NCBI GenBank assembly: GCA_030374805.1
Contig: JARGSG010000108.1
Location: forward strand, 1-64,000
Source of the DNA: Gracilaria gracilis
Lineage: Eukaryota; Rhodophyta; Florideophyceae; Gracilariales; Gracilariaceae
DNA length: 64,000 bases
Direction: 5' to 3'
A program made the position numbers and the translations under genes. Below the pieces are notes generated by a model. The model was not told where the DNA came from and ran no database searches. It was given only the letters and a program-made list of their open reading frames with translations. Positions 14,862 through 27,100 of this stretch are shown piece after piece (the first letter of the stretch is position 1; every line of letters begins with the position of its first letter).

Positions 14862-15147
14862 GTGGCATCTTTTGTGCGGCTTCCATACATGTGGCACATC
14901 GGACAGTCGTGGAAGGTAGAACCAAAGTGCTGTTGCACTTACTGCGCTGCAGTTTCGCAAGAGCACTGTCGTCGCCCTTGTAACTCACGAGCCACACCGC
15001 GGCTCCCATGTTGTCTCACAGCCGGGATTGTCCGTGGAAATGCGGTTCGCGCTGGTAGTGGCCCATGATATGAGTTGAGGTTAATGCGGCTCAGTTGATT
15101 AGTGGGCACATTCTCGCCCATGACAGCCCCGTGGAAGGTCGTCGCCC
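14862..15147. repeat. Interleaved junction between the 331-bp and 753-bp satellites
   Basis: This stretch alternates short blocks from both repeats. 331-like blocks lie at about 14,880-14,899, 14,956-15,024 (with a short internal deletion), 15,036-15,050, 15,106-15,133 and 15,139-15,147. 753-like blocks lie at about 14,907-14,955, 15,024-15,037, 15,051-15,093 and 15,131-15,138. Each set keeps the order it has in its own unit, and neighbouring blocks often share a few bases at the joint. This is seen directly by comparing with units on either side. Two readings are possible: 331-bp fragments inserted into a 753-bp unit, or a remnant of a composite unit from which both satellites were derived by different losses. 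Confidence 0.8.
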
Positions 15148-18100
15148 AAGATTTGTAGTTCGGACGCGGAAAGTGGAGGAAGTAGTTGCACACATGAGGT
15201 TTGAGGAGCGGACAAAGGACTGAGTGCGGCGGGCATCCTTGGTATTTGTGGTGGTCTACGATAAATGTGGAAGCTGATGAGGCCCAATGGCAGTGAAACG
15301 GGAGGAGCGAATGGAGGTGGGATGTAGAAGGCCATTAAGGAGGAAGCGTTCGCGTATCCTGGGTGCTGCTGTGGTTCGTGGATGTGAGTGGGTGTGAATG
15401 AGGTGCATCAGGAGCGAGACGAAAGATCGCGATGTAAGTGGGATGGGTAAAGTGGAAGGAGTCGTGGCACGTACCACGCGTCACAGAGAGCCAAAGGAAT
15501 GAGTGCAGTGGTTCTCTTTGAGGTGTTGGTGTTGTACGAAGTTAGTGGAGGTCAATGCGGCTCACTGCGAGGGGAACGGAAGCCAGACATGAAGGCCGGA
15601 TGCAGAAACATACGACGTTGGAAGAGGACTTTCAGAAAGTACTTGTTGAACAGGACTGAGGTGGGTGGGCAACATGGGTGTTGCTGGTGGTGTGCGATGT
15701 ATGTGAGCACGAATGATGAGGATGGGCGATAAAACGGAAGCGCCCAGACGTGGATGGGTCGTGGAAGGTAGAAGAAGTGCTGGCACTTACTGCGCTGCAG
15801 TTTAGCAAAAAGAAGTGAGTCTGGGGATTGTCCGTGGCGCTGGTAGTGGCCCATGATATGGGTTGAGGTTAATGCGGCTCATTGATAGTGGGTGGAAGGC
15901 AAGATTTGTAGTTCGGACGCGGAAAGTGGAGGAAGTAGTTGCACACATGAGGTTTGAGGAGCGGACAAAGGACTGAGTGCGGCGGGCATCCTTGGTATTT
16001 GTGGTGGTCTACGATAAATGTGGAAGCTGATGAGGCCCAATGGCAGTGAAACGGGAGGAGCGAATGGAGGTGGGATGTAGAAGGCCATTAAGGAGGAAGC
16101 GTTCGCGTATCCTGGGTGCTGCTGTGGTTCGTAGATGTGAGTGGGTGTGAATGAGGTGCATCAGGAGCGAGACGAAAGATCGCGATGTAAGTGGGATGGG
16201 TAAAGTGGAAGGAGTCGTGGCACGTACCACGCGTCACAGAGAGCCAAAGGAATGAGTGCAGTGGTTCTCTTTGAGGTGTTGGTGTTGTACGAAGTTAGTG
16301 GAGGTCAATGCGGCTCACTGCGAGGGGAACGGAAGCCAGACATGAAGGCCGGATGCAGAAACATACGACGTTGGAAGAGGACTTTCAGAAAGTACTTGTT
16401 GAACAGGACTGAGGTGGGTGGGCAACATGGGTGTTGCTGGTGGTGTGCGATGTATGTGAGCACGAATGATGAGGATGGGCGATAAAACGGAAGCGCCCAG
16501 ACGTGGATGGGTCGTGGAAGGTAGAAGAAGTGCTGGCACTTACTGCGCTGCAGTTTAGCAAAAAGACGTGAGTCTGGGGATTGTCCGTGGCGCTGGTAGT
16601 GGCCCATGATATGAGTTGAGGTTAATGCGGCTCATTGATAGTGGGTGGAAGGCAAGATTTGTAGTTCGGACGCGGAAAGTGGAGGAAGTAGTTGCACACA
16701 TGAGGTTTGAGGAGCGGACAAAGGACTGAGTGCGGCGGGCATCCTTGGTATTTGTGGTGGTCTACGATAAATGTGGAAGCTGATGAGGCCCAATGGCAGT
16801 GAAACGGGAGGAGCGAATGGAGGTGGGATGTAGAAGGCCATTAAGGAGGAAGCGTTCGCGTATCCTGGGTGCTGCTGTGGTTCGTGGATGTGAGTGGGTG
16901 TGAATGAGGTGCATCAGGAGCGAGACGAAAGATCGCGATGTAAGTGGGATGGGTAAAGTGGAAGGAGTCGTGGCACGTACCACGCGTCACAGAGAGCCAA
17001 AGGAATGAGTGCAGTGGTTCTCTTTGAGGTGTTGGTGTTGTACGAAGTTAGTGGAGGTCAATGCGGCTCACTGCGAGGGGAACGGAAGCCAGACATGAAG
17101 GTCGGATGCAGAAACATACGACGTTGGAAGAGGACTTTCAGAAAGTACTTGTTGAACAGGACTGAGGTGGGTGGGCAACATGGGTGTTGCTGGTGGTGTG
17201 CGATGTATGTGAGCACGAATGATGAGGATGGGCGATAAAACGGAAGCGCCCAGACGTGGATGGGTCGTGGAAGGTAGAAGAAGTGCTGGCACTTACTGCG
17301 CTGCAGTTTAGCAAAAAGAAGTGAGTCTGGGGATTGTCCGTGGCGCTGGTAGTGGCCCATGATATGAGTTGAGGTTAATGCGGCTCATTGATAGTGGGTG
17401 GAAGGCAAGATTTGTAGTTCGGACGCGGAAAGTGGAGGAAGTAGTTGCACACATGAGGTTTGAGGAGCGGACAAAGGACTGAGTGCGGCGGGCATCCTTG
17501 GTATTTGTGGTGGTCTACGATAAATGTGGAAGCTGATGAGGCCCAATGGCAGTGAAACGGGAGGAGCGAATGGAGGTGGGATGTAGAAGGCCATTAAGGA
17601 GGAAGCGTTCGCGTATCCTGGGTGCTGCTGTGGTTCGTGGATGTGAGTGGGTGTGAATGAGGTGCATCAGGAGCGAGACGAAAGATCGCGATGTAAGTGG
17701 GATGGGTAAAGTGGAAGGAGTCGTGGCACGTACCACGCGTCACAGAGAGCCAAAGGAATGAGTGCAGTGGTTCTCTTTGAGGTGTTGGTGTTGTACGAAG
17801 TTAGTGGAGGTCAATGCGGCTCACTGCGAGGGGAACGGAAGCCAGACATGAAGGCCGGATGCAGAAACATACGACGTTGGAAGAGGACTTTCAGAAAGTA
17901 CTTGTTGAACAGGACTGAGGTGGGTGGGCAACATGGGTGTTGCTGGTGGTGTGCGATGTATGTGAGCACGAATGATGAGGATGGGCGATAAAACGGAAGC
18001 GCCCAGACGTGGATGGGTCGTGGAAGGTAGAAGAAGTGCTGGCACTTACTGCGCTGCAGTTTAGCAAAAAGAAGTGAGTCTGGGGATTGTCCGTGGCGCT

Positions 18101-21100
18101 GGTAGTGGCCCATGATATGGGTTGAGGTTAATGCGGCTCATTGATAGTGGGTGCAAGGCAAGATTTGTAGTTCGGACGCGGAAAGTGGAGGAAGTAGTTG
18201 CACACATGAGGTTTGAGGAGCGGACAAAGGACTGAGTGCGGCGGGCATCCTTGGTATTTGTGGTGGTCTACGATAAATGTGGAAGCTGATGAGGCCCAAT
18301 GGCAGTGAAACGGGAGGAGCGAATGGAGGTGGGATGTAGAAGGCCATTAAGGAGGAAGCGTTCGCGTATCCTGGGTGCTGCTGTGGTTCGTAGATGTGAG
18401 TGGGTGTGAATGAGGTGCATCAGGAGCGAGACGAAAGATCGCGATGTAAGTGGGATGGGTAAAGTGGAAGGAGTCGTGGCACGTACCACGCGTCACAGAG
18501 AGCCAAAGGAATGAGTGCAGTGGTTCTCTTTGAGGTGTTGGTGTTGTACGAAGTTAGTGGAGGTCAATGCGGCTCACTGCGAGGGGAACGGAAGCCAGAC
18601 ATGAAGGCCGGATGCAGAAACATACGACGTTGGAAGAGGACTTTCAGAAAGTACTTGTTGAACAGGACTGAGGTGGGTGGGCAACATGGGTGTTGCTGGT
18701 GGTGTGCGATGTATGTGAGCACGAATGATGAGGATGGGCGATAAAACGGAAGCGCCCAGACGTGGATGGGTCGTGGAAGGTGGAAGAAGTGCTGGCACTT
18801 ACTGCGCTGCAGTTTAGCAAAAAGACGTGAGTGTGGGGATTGTCCGTGGCGCTGGTAGTGGCCCATGATATGGGTTGAGGTTAATGCGGCTCATTGATAG
18901 TGGGTGGAAGGCAAGATTTGTAGTTCGGACGCGGAAAGTGGAGGAAGTAGTTGCACACATGAGGTTTGAGGAGCGGACAAAGGACTGAGTGCGGCGGGCA
19001 TCCTTGGTATTTGTGGTGGTCTACGATAAATGTGGAAGCTGATGAGGCCCAATGGCAGTGAAACGGGAGGAGCGAATGGAGGTGGGATGTAGAAGGCCAT
19101 TAAGGAGGAAGCGTTCGCGTATCCTGGGTGCTGCTGTGGTTCGTGGATGTGAGTGGGTGTGAATGAGGTGCATCAGGAGCGAGACGAAAGATCGCGATGT
19201 AAGTGGGATGGGTAAAGTGGAAGGAGTCGTGGCACGTACCACGCGTCACAGAGAGCCAAAGGAATGAGTGCAGTGGTTCTCTTTGAGGTGTTGGTGTTGT
19301 ACGAAGTTAGTGGAGGTCAATGCGGCTCACTGCGAGGGGAACGGAAGCCAGACATGAAGGCCGGATGCAGAAACATACGACGTTGGAAGAGGACTTTCAG
19401 AAAGTACTTGTTGAACAGGACTGAGGTGGGTGGGCAACATGGGTGTTGCTGGTGGTGTGCGATGTATGTGAGCACGAATGATGAGGATGGGCGATAAAAC
19501 GGAAGCGCCCAGACGTGGATGGGTCGTGGAAGGTAGAAGAAGTGCTGGCACTTACTGCGCTGCAGTTTAGCAAAAGAAGTGAGTCTGGGGATTGTCCGTG
19601 GCGCTGGTAGTGGCCCATGATATGGGTTGAGGTTAATGCGGCTCATTGATAGTGGGTGGAAGGCAAGATTTGTAGTTCGGACGCGGAAAGTGGAGGAAGT
19701 AGTTGCACACATGAGGTTTGAGGAGCGGACAAAGGACTGAGTGCGGCGGGCATCCTTGGTATTTGTGGTGGTCTACGATAAATGTGGAAGCTGATGAGGC
19801 CCAATGGCAGTGAAACGGGAGGAGCGAATGGAGGTGGGATGTAGAAGGCCATTAAGGAGGAAGCGTTCGCGTATCCTGGGTGCTGCTGTGGTTCGTAGAT
19901 GTGAGTGGGTGTGAATGAGGTGCATCAGGAGCGAGACGAAAGATCGCGATGTAAGTGGGATGGGTAAAGTGGAAGGAGTCGTGGCACGTACCACGCGTCA
20001 CAGAGAGCCAAAGGAATGAGTGCAGTGGTTCTCTTTGAGGTGTTGGTGTTGTACGAAGTTAGTGGAGGTCAATGCGGCTCACTGCGAGGGGAACGGAAGC
20101 CAGACATGAAGGCCGGATGCAGAAACATACGACGTTGGAAGAGGACTTTCAGAAAGTACTTGTTGAACAGGACTGAGGTGGGTGGGCAACATGGGTGTTG
20201 CTGGTGGTGTGCGATGTATGTGAGCACGAATGATGAGGATGGGCGATAAAACGGAAGCGCCCAGACGTGGATGGGTCGTGGAAGGTGGAAGAAGTGCTGG
20301 CACTTACTGCGCTGCAGTTTAGCAAAAAGACGTGAGTGTGGGGATTGTCCGTGGCGCTGGTAGTGGCCCATGATATGGGTTGAGGTTAATGCGGCTCATT
20401 GATAGTGGGTGGAAGGCAAGATTTGTAGTTCGGACGCGGAAAGTGGAGGAAGTAGTTGCACACATGAGGTTTGAGGAGCGGACAAAGGACTGAGTGCGGC
20501 GGGCATCCTTGGTATTTGTGGTGGTCTACGATAAATGTGGAAGCTGATGAGGCCCAATGGCAGTGAAACGGGAGGAGCGAATGGAGGTGGGATGTAGAAG
20601 GCCATTAAGGAGGAAGCGTTCGCGTATCCTGGGTGCTGCTGTGGTTCGTGGATGTGAGTGGGTGTGAATGAGGTGCATCAGGAGCGAGACGAAAGATCGC
20701 GATGTAAGTGGGATGGGTAAAGTGGAAGGAGTCGTGGCACGTACCACGCGTCACAGAGAGCCAAAGGAATGAGTGCAGTGGTTCTCTTTGAGGTGTTGGT
20801 GTTGTACGAAGTTAGTGGAGGTCAATGCGGCTCACTGCGAGGGGAACGGAAGCCAGACATGAAGGTCGGATGCAGAAACATACGACGTTGGAAGAGGACT
20901 TTCAGAAAGTACTTGTTGAACAGGACTGAGGTGGGTGGGCAACATGGGTGTTGCTGGTGGTGTGCGATGTATGTGAGCACGAATGATGAGGATGGGCGAT
21001 AAAACGGAAGCGCCCAGACGTGGATGGGTCGTGGAAGGTAGAAGAAGTGCTGGCACTTACTGCGCTGCAGTTTAGCGAAAAGAAGTGAGTCTGGGGATTG

Positions 21101-24100
21101 TCCGTGGCGCTGGTAGTGGCCCATGATATGGGTTGAGGTTATGGCGGCTCATTGATAGTGGGTGCAAGGCAAGATTTGTAGTTCGGACGCGGAAAGTGGA
21201 GGAAGTAGTTGCACACATGAGGTTTGAGGAGCGGACAAAGGACTGAGTGCGGCGGGCATCCTTGGTATTTGTGGTGGTCTACGATAAATGTGGAAGCTGA
21301 TGAGGCCCAATGGCAGTGAAACGGGAGGAGCGAATGGAGGTGGGATGTAGAAGGCCATTAAGGAGGAAGCGTTCGCGTATCCTGGGTGCTGCTGTGGTTC
21401 GTGGATGTGAGTGGGTGTGAATGAGGTGCATCAGGAGCGAGACGAAAGATCGCGATGTAAGTGGGATGGGTAAAGTGGAAGGAGTCGTGGCACGTACCAC
21501 GCGTCACAGAGAGCCAAAGGAATGAGTGCAGTGGTTCTCTTTGAGGTGTTGGTGTTGTACGAAGTTAGTGGAGGTCAATGCGGCTCACTGCGAGGGGAAC
21601 GGAAGCCAGACATGAAGGCCGGATGCAGAAACATACGACGTTGGAAGAGGACTTTCAGAAAGTACTTGTTGAACAGGACTGAGGTGGGTGGGCAACATGG
21701 GTGTTGCTGGTGGTGTGCGATGTATGTGAGCACGAATGATGAGGATGGGCGATAAAACGGAAGCGCCCAGACGTGGATGGGTCGTGGAAGGTAGAAGAAG
21801 TGCTGGCACTTACTGCGCTGCAGTTTAGCAAAAAGAAGTGAGTCTGGGGATTGTCCGTGGCGCTGGTAGTGGCCCATGATATGGGTTGAGGTTAATGCGG
21901 CTCATTGATAGTGGGTGGAAGGCAAGATTTGTAGTTCGGACGCGGAAAGTGGAGGAAGTAGTTGCACACATGAGGTTTGAGGAGCGGACAAAGGACTGAG
22001 TGCGGCGGGCATCCTTGGTATTTGTGGTGGTCTACGATAAATGTGGAAGCTGATGAGGCCCAATGGCAGTGAAACGGGAGGAGCGAATGGAGGTGGGATG
22101 TAGAAGGCCATTAAGGAGGAAGCGTTCGCGTATCCTGGGTGCTGCTGTGGTTCGTAGATGTGAGTGGGTGTGAATGAGGTGCATCAGGAGCGAGACGAAA
22201 GATCGCGATGTAAGTGGGATGGGTAAAGTGGAAGGAGTCGTGGCACGTACCACGCGTCACAGAGAGCCAAAGGAATGAGTGCAGTGGTTCTCTTTGAGGT
22301 GTTGGTGTTGTACGAAGTTAGTGGAGGTCAATGCGGCTCACTGCGAGGGGAACGGAAGCCAGACATGAAGGCCGGATGCAGAAACATACGACGTTGGAAG
22401 AGGACTTTCAGAAAGTACTTGTTGAACAGGACTGAGGTGGGTGGGCAACATGGGTGTTGCTGGTGGTGTGCGATGTATGTGAGCACGAATGATGAGGATG
22501 GGCGATAAAACGGAAGCGCCCAGACGTGGATGGGTCGTGGAAGGTGGAAGAAGTGCTGGCACTTACTGCGCTGCAGTTTAGCAAAAAGACGTGAGTGTGG
22601 GGATTGTCCGTGGCGCTGGTAGTGGCCCATGATATGGGTTGAGGTTAATGCGGCTCATTGATAGTGGGTGGAAGGCAAGATTTGTAGTTCGGACGCGGAA
22701 AGTGGAGGAAGTAGTTGCACACATGAGGTTTGAGGAGCGGACAAAGGACTGAGTGCGGCGGGCATCCTTGGTATTTGTGGTGGTCTACGATAAATGTGGA
22801 AGCTGATGAGGCCCAATGGCAGTGAAACGGGAGGAGCGAATGGAGGTGGGATGTAGAAGGCCATTAAGGAGGAAGCGTTCGCGTATCCTGGGTGCTGCTG
22901 TGGTTCGTGGATGTGAGTGGGTGTGAATGAGGTGCATCAGGAGCGAGACGAAAGATCGCGATGTAAGTGGGATGGGTAAAGTGGAAGGAGTCGTGGCACG
23001 TACCACGCGTCACAGAGAGCCAAAGGAATGAGTGCAGTGGTTCTCTTTGAGGTGTTGGTGTTGTACGAAGTTAGTGGAGGTCAATGCGGCTCACTGCGAG
23101 GGGAACGGAAGCCAGACATGAAGGCCGGATGCAGAAACATACGACGTTGGAAGAGGACTTTCAGAAAGTACTTGTTGAACAGGACTGAGGTGGGTGGGCA
23201 ACATGGGTGTTGCTGGTGGTGTGCGATGTATGTGAGCACGAATGATGAGGATGGGCGATAAAACGGAAGCGCCCAGACGTGGATGGGTCGTGGAAGGTAG
23301 AAGAAGTGCTGGCACTTACTGCGCTGCAGTTTAGCGAAAAGAAGTGAGTCTGGGGATTGTCCGTGGCGCTGGTAGTGGCCCATGATATGGGTTGAGGTTA
23401 TGGCGGCTCATTGATAGTGGGTGCAAGGCAAGATTTGTAGTTCGGACGCGGAAAGTGGAGGAAGTAGTTGCACACATGAGGTTTGAGGAGCGGACAAAGG
23501 ACTGAGTGCGGCGGGCATCCTTGGTATTTGTGGTGGTCTACGATAAATGTGGAAGCTGATGAGGCCCAATGGCAGTGAAACGGGAGGAGCGAATGGAGGT
23601 GGGATGTAGAAGGCCATTAAGGAGGAAGCGTTCGCGTATCCTGGGTGCTGCTGTGGTTCGTGGATGTGAGTGGGTGTGAATGAGGTGCATCAGGAGCGAG
23701 ACGAAAGATCGCGATGTAAGTGGGATGGGTAAAGTGGAAGGAGTCGTGGCACGTACCACGCGTCACAGAGAGCCAAAGGAATGAGTGCAGTGGTTCTCTT
23801 TGAGGTGTTGGTGTTGTACGAAGTTAGTGGAGGTCAATGCGGCTCACTGCGAGGGGAACGGAAGCCAGACATGAAGGCCGGATGCAGAAACATACGACGT
23901 TGGAAGAGGACTTTCAGAAAGTACTTGTTGAACAGGACTGAGGTGGGTGGGCAACATGGGTGTTGCTGGTGGTGTGCGATGTATGTGAGCACGAATGATG
24001 AGGATGGGCGATAAAACGGAAGCGCCCAGACGTGGATGGGTCGTGGAAGGTAGAAGAAGTGCTGGCACTTACTGCGCTGCAGTTTAGCAAAAAGAAGTGA

Positions 24101-27100
24101 GTCTGGGGATTGTCCGTGGCGCTGGTAGTGGCCCATGATATGGGTTGAGGTTAATGCGGCTCATTGATAGTGGGTGGAAGGCAAGATTTGTAGTTCGGAC
24201 GCGGAAAGTGGAGGAAGTAGTTGCACACATGAGGTTTGAGGAGCGGACAAAGGACTGAGTGCGGCGGGCATCCTTGGTATTTGTGGTGGTCTACGATAAA
24301 TGTGGAAGCTGATGAGGCCCAATGGCAGTGAAACGGGAGGAGCGAATGGAGGTGGGATGTAGAAGGCCATTAAGGAGGAAGCGTTCGCGTATCCTGGGTG
24401 CTGCTGTGGTTCGTGATGTGAGTGGGTGTGAATGAGGTGCATCAGGAGCGAGACGAAAGATCGCGATGTAAGTGGGATGGGTAAAGTGGAAGGAGTCGTG
24501 GCACGTACCACGCGTCACAGAGAGCCAAAGGAATGAGTGCAGTGGTTCTCTTTGAGGTGTTGGTGTTGTACGAAGTTAGTGGAGGTCAATGCGGCTCACT
24601 GCGAGGGGAACGGAAGCCAGACATGAAGGCCGGATGCAGAAACATACGACGTTGGAAGAGGACTTTCAGAAAGTACTTGTTGAACAGGACTGAGGTGGGT
24701 GGGCAACATGGGTGTTGCTGGTGGTGTGCGATGTATGTGAGCACGAATGATGAGGATGGGCGATAAAACGGAAGCGCCCAGACGTGGATGGGTCGTGGAA
24801 GGTGGAAGAAGTGCTGGCACTTACTGCGCTGCAGTTTAGCAAAAAGAACGTGAGTGTGGGGATTGTCCGTGGCGCTGGTAGTGGCCCATGATATGGGTTG
24901 AGGTTAATGCGGCTCATTGATAGTGGGTGGAAGGCAAGATTTGTAGTTCGGACGCGGAAAGTGGAGGAAGTAGTTGCACACATGAGGTTTGAGGAGCGGA
25001 CAAAGGACTGAGTGCGGCGGGCATCCTTGGTATTTGTGGTGGTCTACGATAAATGTGGAAGCTGATGAGGCCCAATGGCAGTGAAACGGGAGGAGCGAAT
25101 GGAGGTGGGATGTAGAAGGCCATTAAGGAGGAAGCGTTCGCGTATCCTGGGTGCTGCTGTGGTTCGTGGATGTGAGTGGGTGTGAATGAGGTGCATCAGG
25201 AGCGAGACGAAAGATCGCGATGTAAGTGGGATGGGTAAAGTGGAAGGAGTCGTGGCACGTACCACGCGTCACAGAGAGCCAAAGGAATGAGTGCAGTGGT
25301 TCTCTTTGAGGTGTTGGTGTTGTACGAAGTTAGTGGAGGTCAATGCGGCTCACTGCGAGGGGAACGGAAGCCAGACATGAAGGTCGGATGCAGAAACATA
25401 CGACGTTGGAAGAGGACTTTCAGAAAGTACTTGTTGAACAGGACTGAGGTGGGTGGGCAACATGGGTGTTGCTGGTGGTGTGCGATGTATGTGAGCACGA
25501 ATGATGAGGATGGGCGATAAAACGGAAGCGCCCAGACGTGGATGGGTCGTGGAAGGTAGAAGAAGTGCTGGCACTTACTGCGCTGCAGTTTAGCAAAAAG
25601 AAGTGAGTCTGGGGATTGTCCGTGGCGCTGGTAGTGGCCCATGATATGGGTTGAGGTTAATGCGGCTCATTGATAGTGGGTGGAAGGCAAGATTTGTAGT
25701 TCGGACGCGGAAAGTGGAGGAAGTAGTTGCACACATGAGGTTTGAGGAGCGGACAAAGGACTGAGTGCGGCGGGCATCCTTGGTATTTGTGGTGGTCTAC
25801 GATAAATGTGGAAGCTGATGAGGCCCAATGGCAGTGAAACGGGAGGAGCGAATGGAGGTGGGATGTAGAAGGCCATTAAGGAGGAAGCGTTCGCGTATCC
25901 TGGGTGCTGCTGTGGTTCGTGGATGTGAGTGGGTGTGAATGAGGTGCATCAGGAGCGAGACGAAAGATCGCGATGTAAGTGGGATGGGTAAAGTGGAAGG
26001 AGTCGTGGCACGTACCACGCGTCACAGAGAGCCAAAGGAATGAGTGCAGTGGTTCTCTTTGAGGTGTTGGTGTTGTACGAAGTTAGTGGAGGTCAATGCG
26101 GCTCACTGCGAGGGGAACGGAAGCCAGACATGAAGGCCGGATGCAGAAACATACGACGTTGGAAGAGGACTTTCAGAAAGTACTTGTTGAACAGGACTGA
26201 GGTGGGTGGGCAACATGGGTGTTGCTGGTGGTGTGCGATGTATGTGAGCACGAATGATGAGGATGGGCGATAAAACGGAAGCGCCCAGACGTGGATGGGT
26301 CGTGGAAGGTAGAAGAAGTGCTGGCACTTACTGCGCTGCAGTTTAGCAAAAAGAAGTGAGTCTGGGGATTGTCCGTGGCGCTGGTAGTGGCCCATGATAT
26401 GGGTTGAGGTTAATGCGGCTCATTGATAGTGGGTGGAAGGCAAGATTTGTAGTTCGGACGCGGAAAGTGGAGGAAGTAGTTGCACACATGAGGTTTGAGG
26501 AGCGGACAAAGGACTGAGTGCGGCGGGCATCCTTGGTATTTGTGGTGGTCTACGATAAATGTGGAAGCTGATGAGGCCCAATGGCAGTGAAACGGGAGGA
26601 GCGAATGGAGGTGGGATGTAGAAGGCCATTAAGGAGGAAGCGTTCGCGTATCCTGGGTGCTGCTGTGGTTCGTGGATGTGAGTGGGTGTGAATGAGGTGC
26701 ATCAGGAGCGAGACGAAAGATCGCGATGTAAGTGGGATGGGTAAAGTGGAAGGAGTCGTGGCACGTACCACGCGTCACAGAGAGCCAAAGGAATGAGTGC
26801 AGTGGTTCTCTTTGAGGTGTTGGTGTTGTACGAAGTTAGTGGAGGTCAATGCGGCTCACTGCGAGGGGAACGGAAGCCAGACATGAAGGTCGGATGCAGA
26901 AACATACGACGTTGGAAGAGGACTTTCAGAAAGTACTTGTTGAACAGGACTGAGGTGGGTGGGCAACATGGGTGTTGCTGGTGGTGTGCGATGTATGTGA
27001 GCACGAATGATGAGGATGGGCGATAAAACGGAAGCGCCCAGACGTGGATGGGTCGTGGAAGGTAGAAGAAGTGCTGGCACTTACTGCGCTGCAGTTTAGC

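Noticed and set aside
12-14966. Recurring open frames of 73-238 codons in every 331-bp unit, both strands
   Set aside because: The same DNA is open in several frames, the unit length is not a multiple of three, and variants do not respect any frame. They are a by-product of stop-poor repeat DNA.
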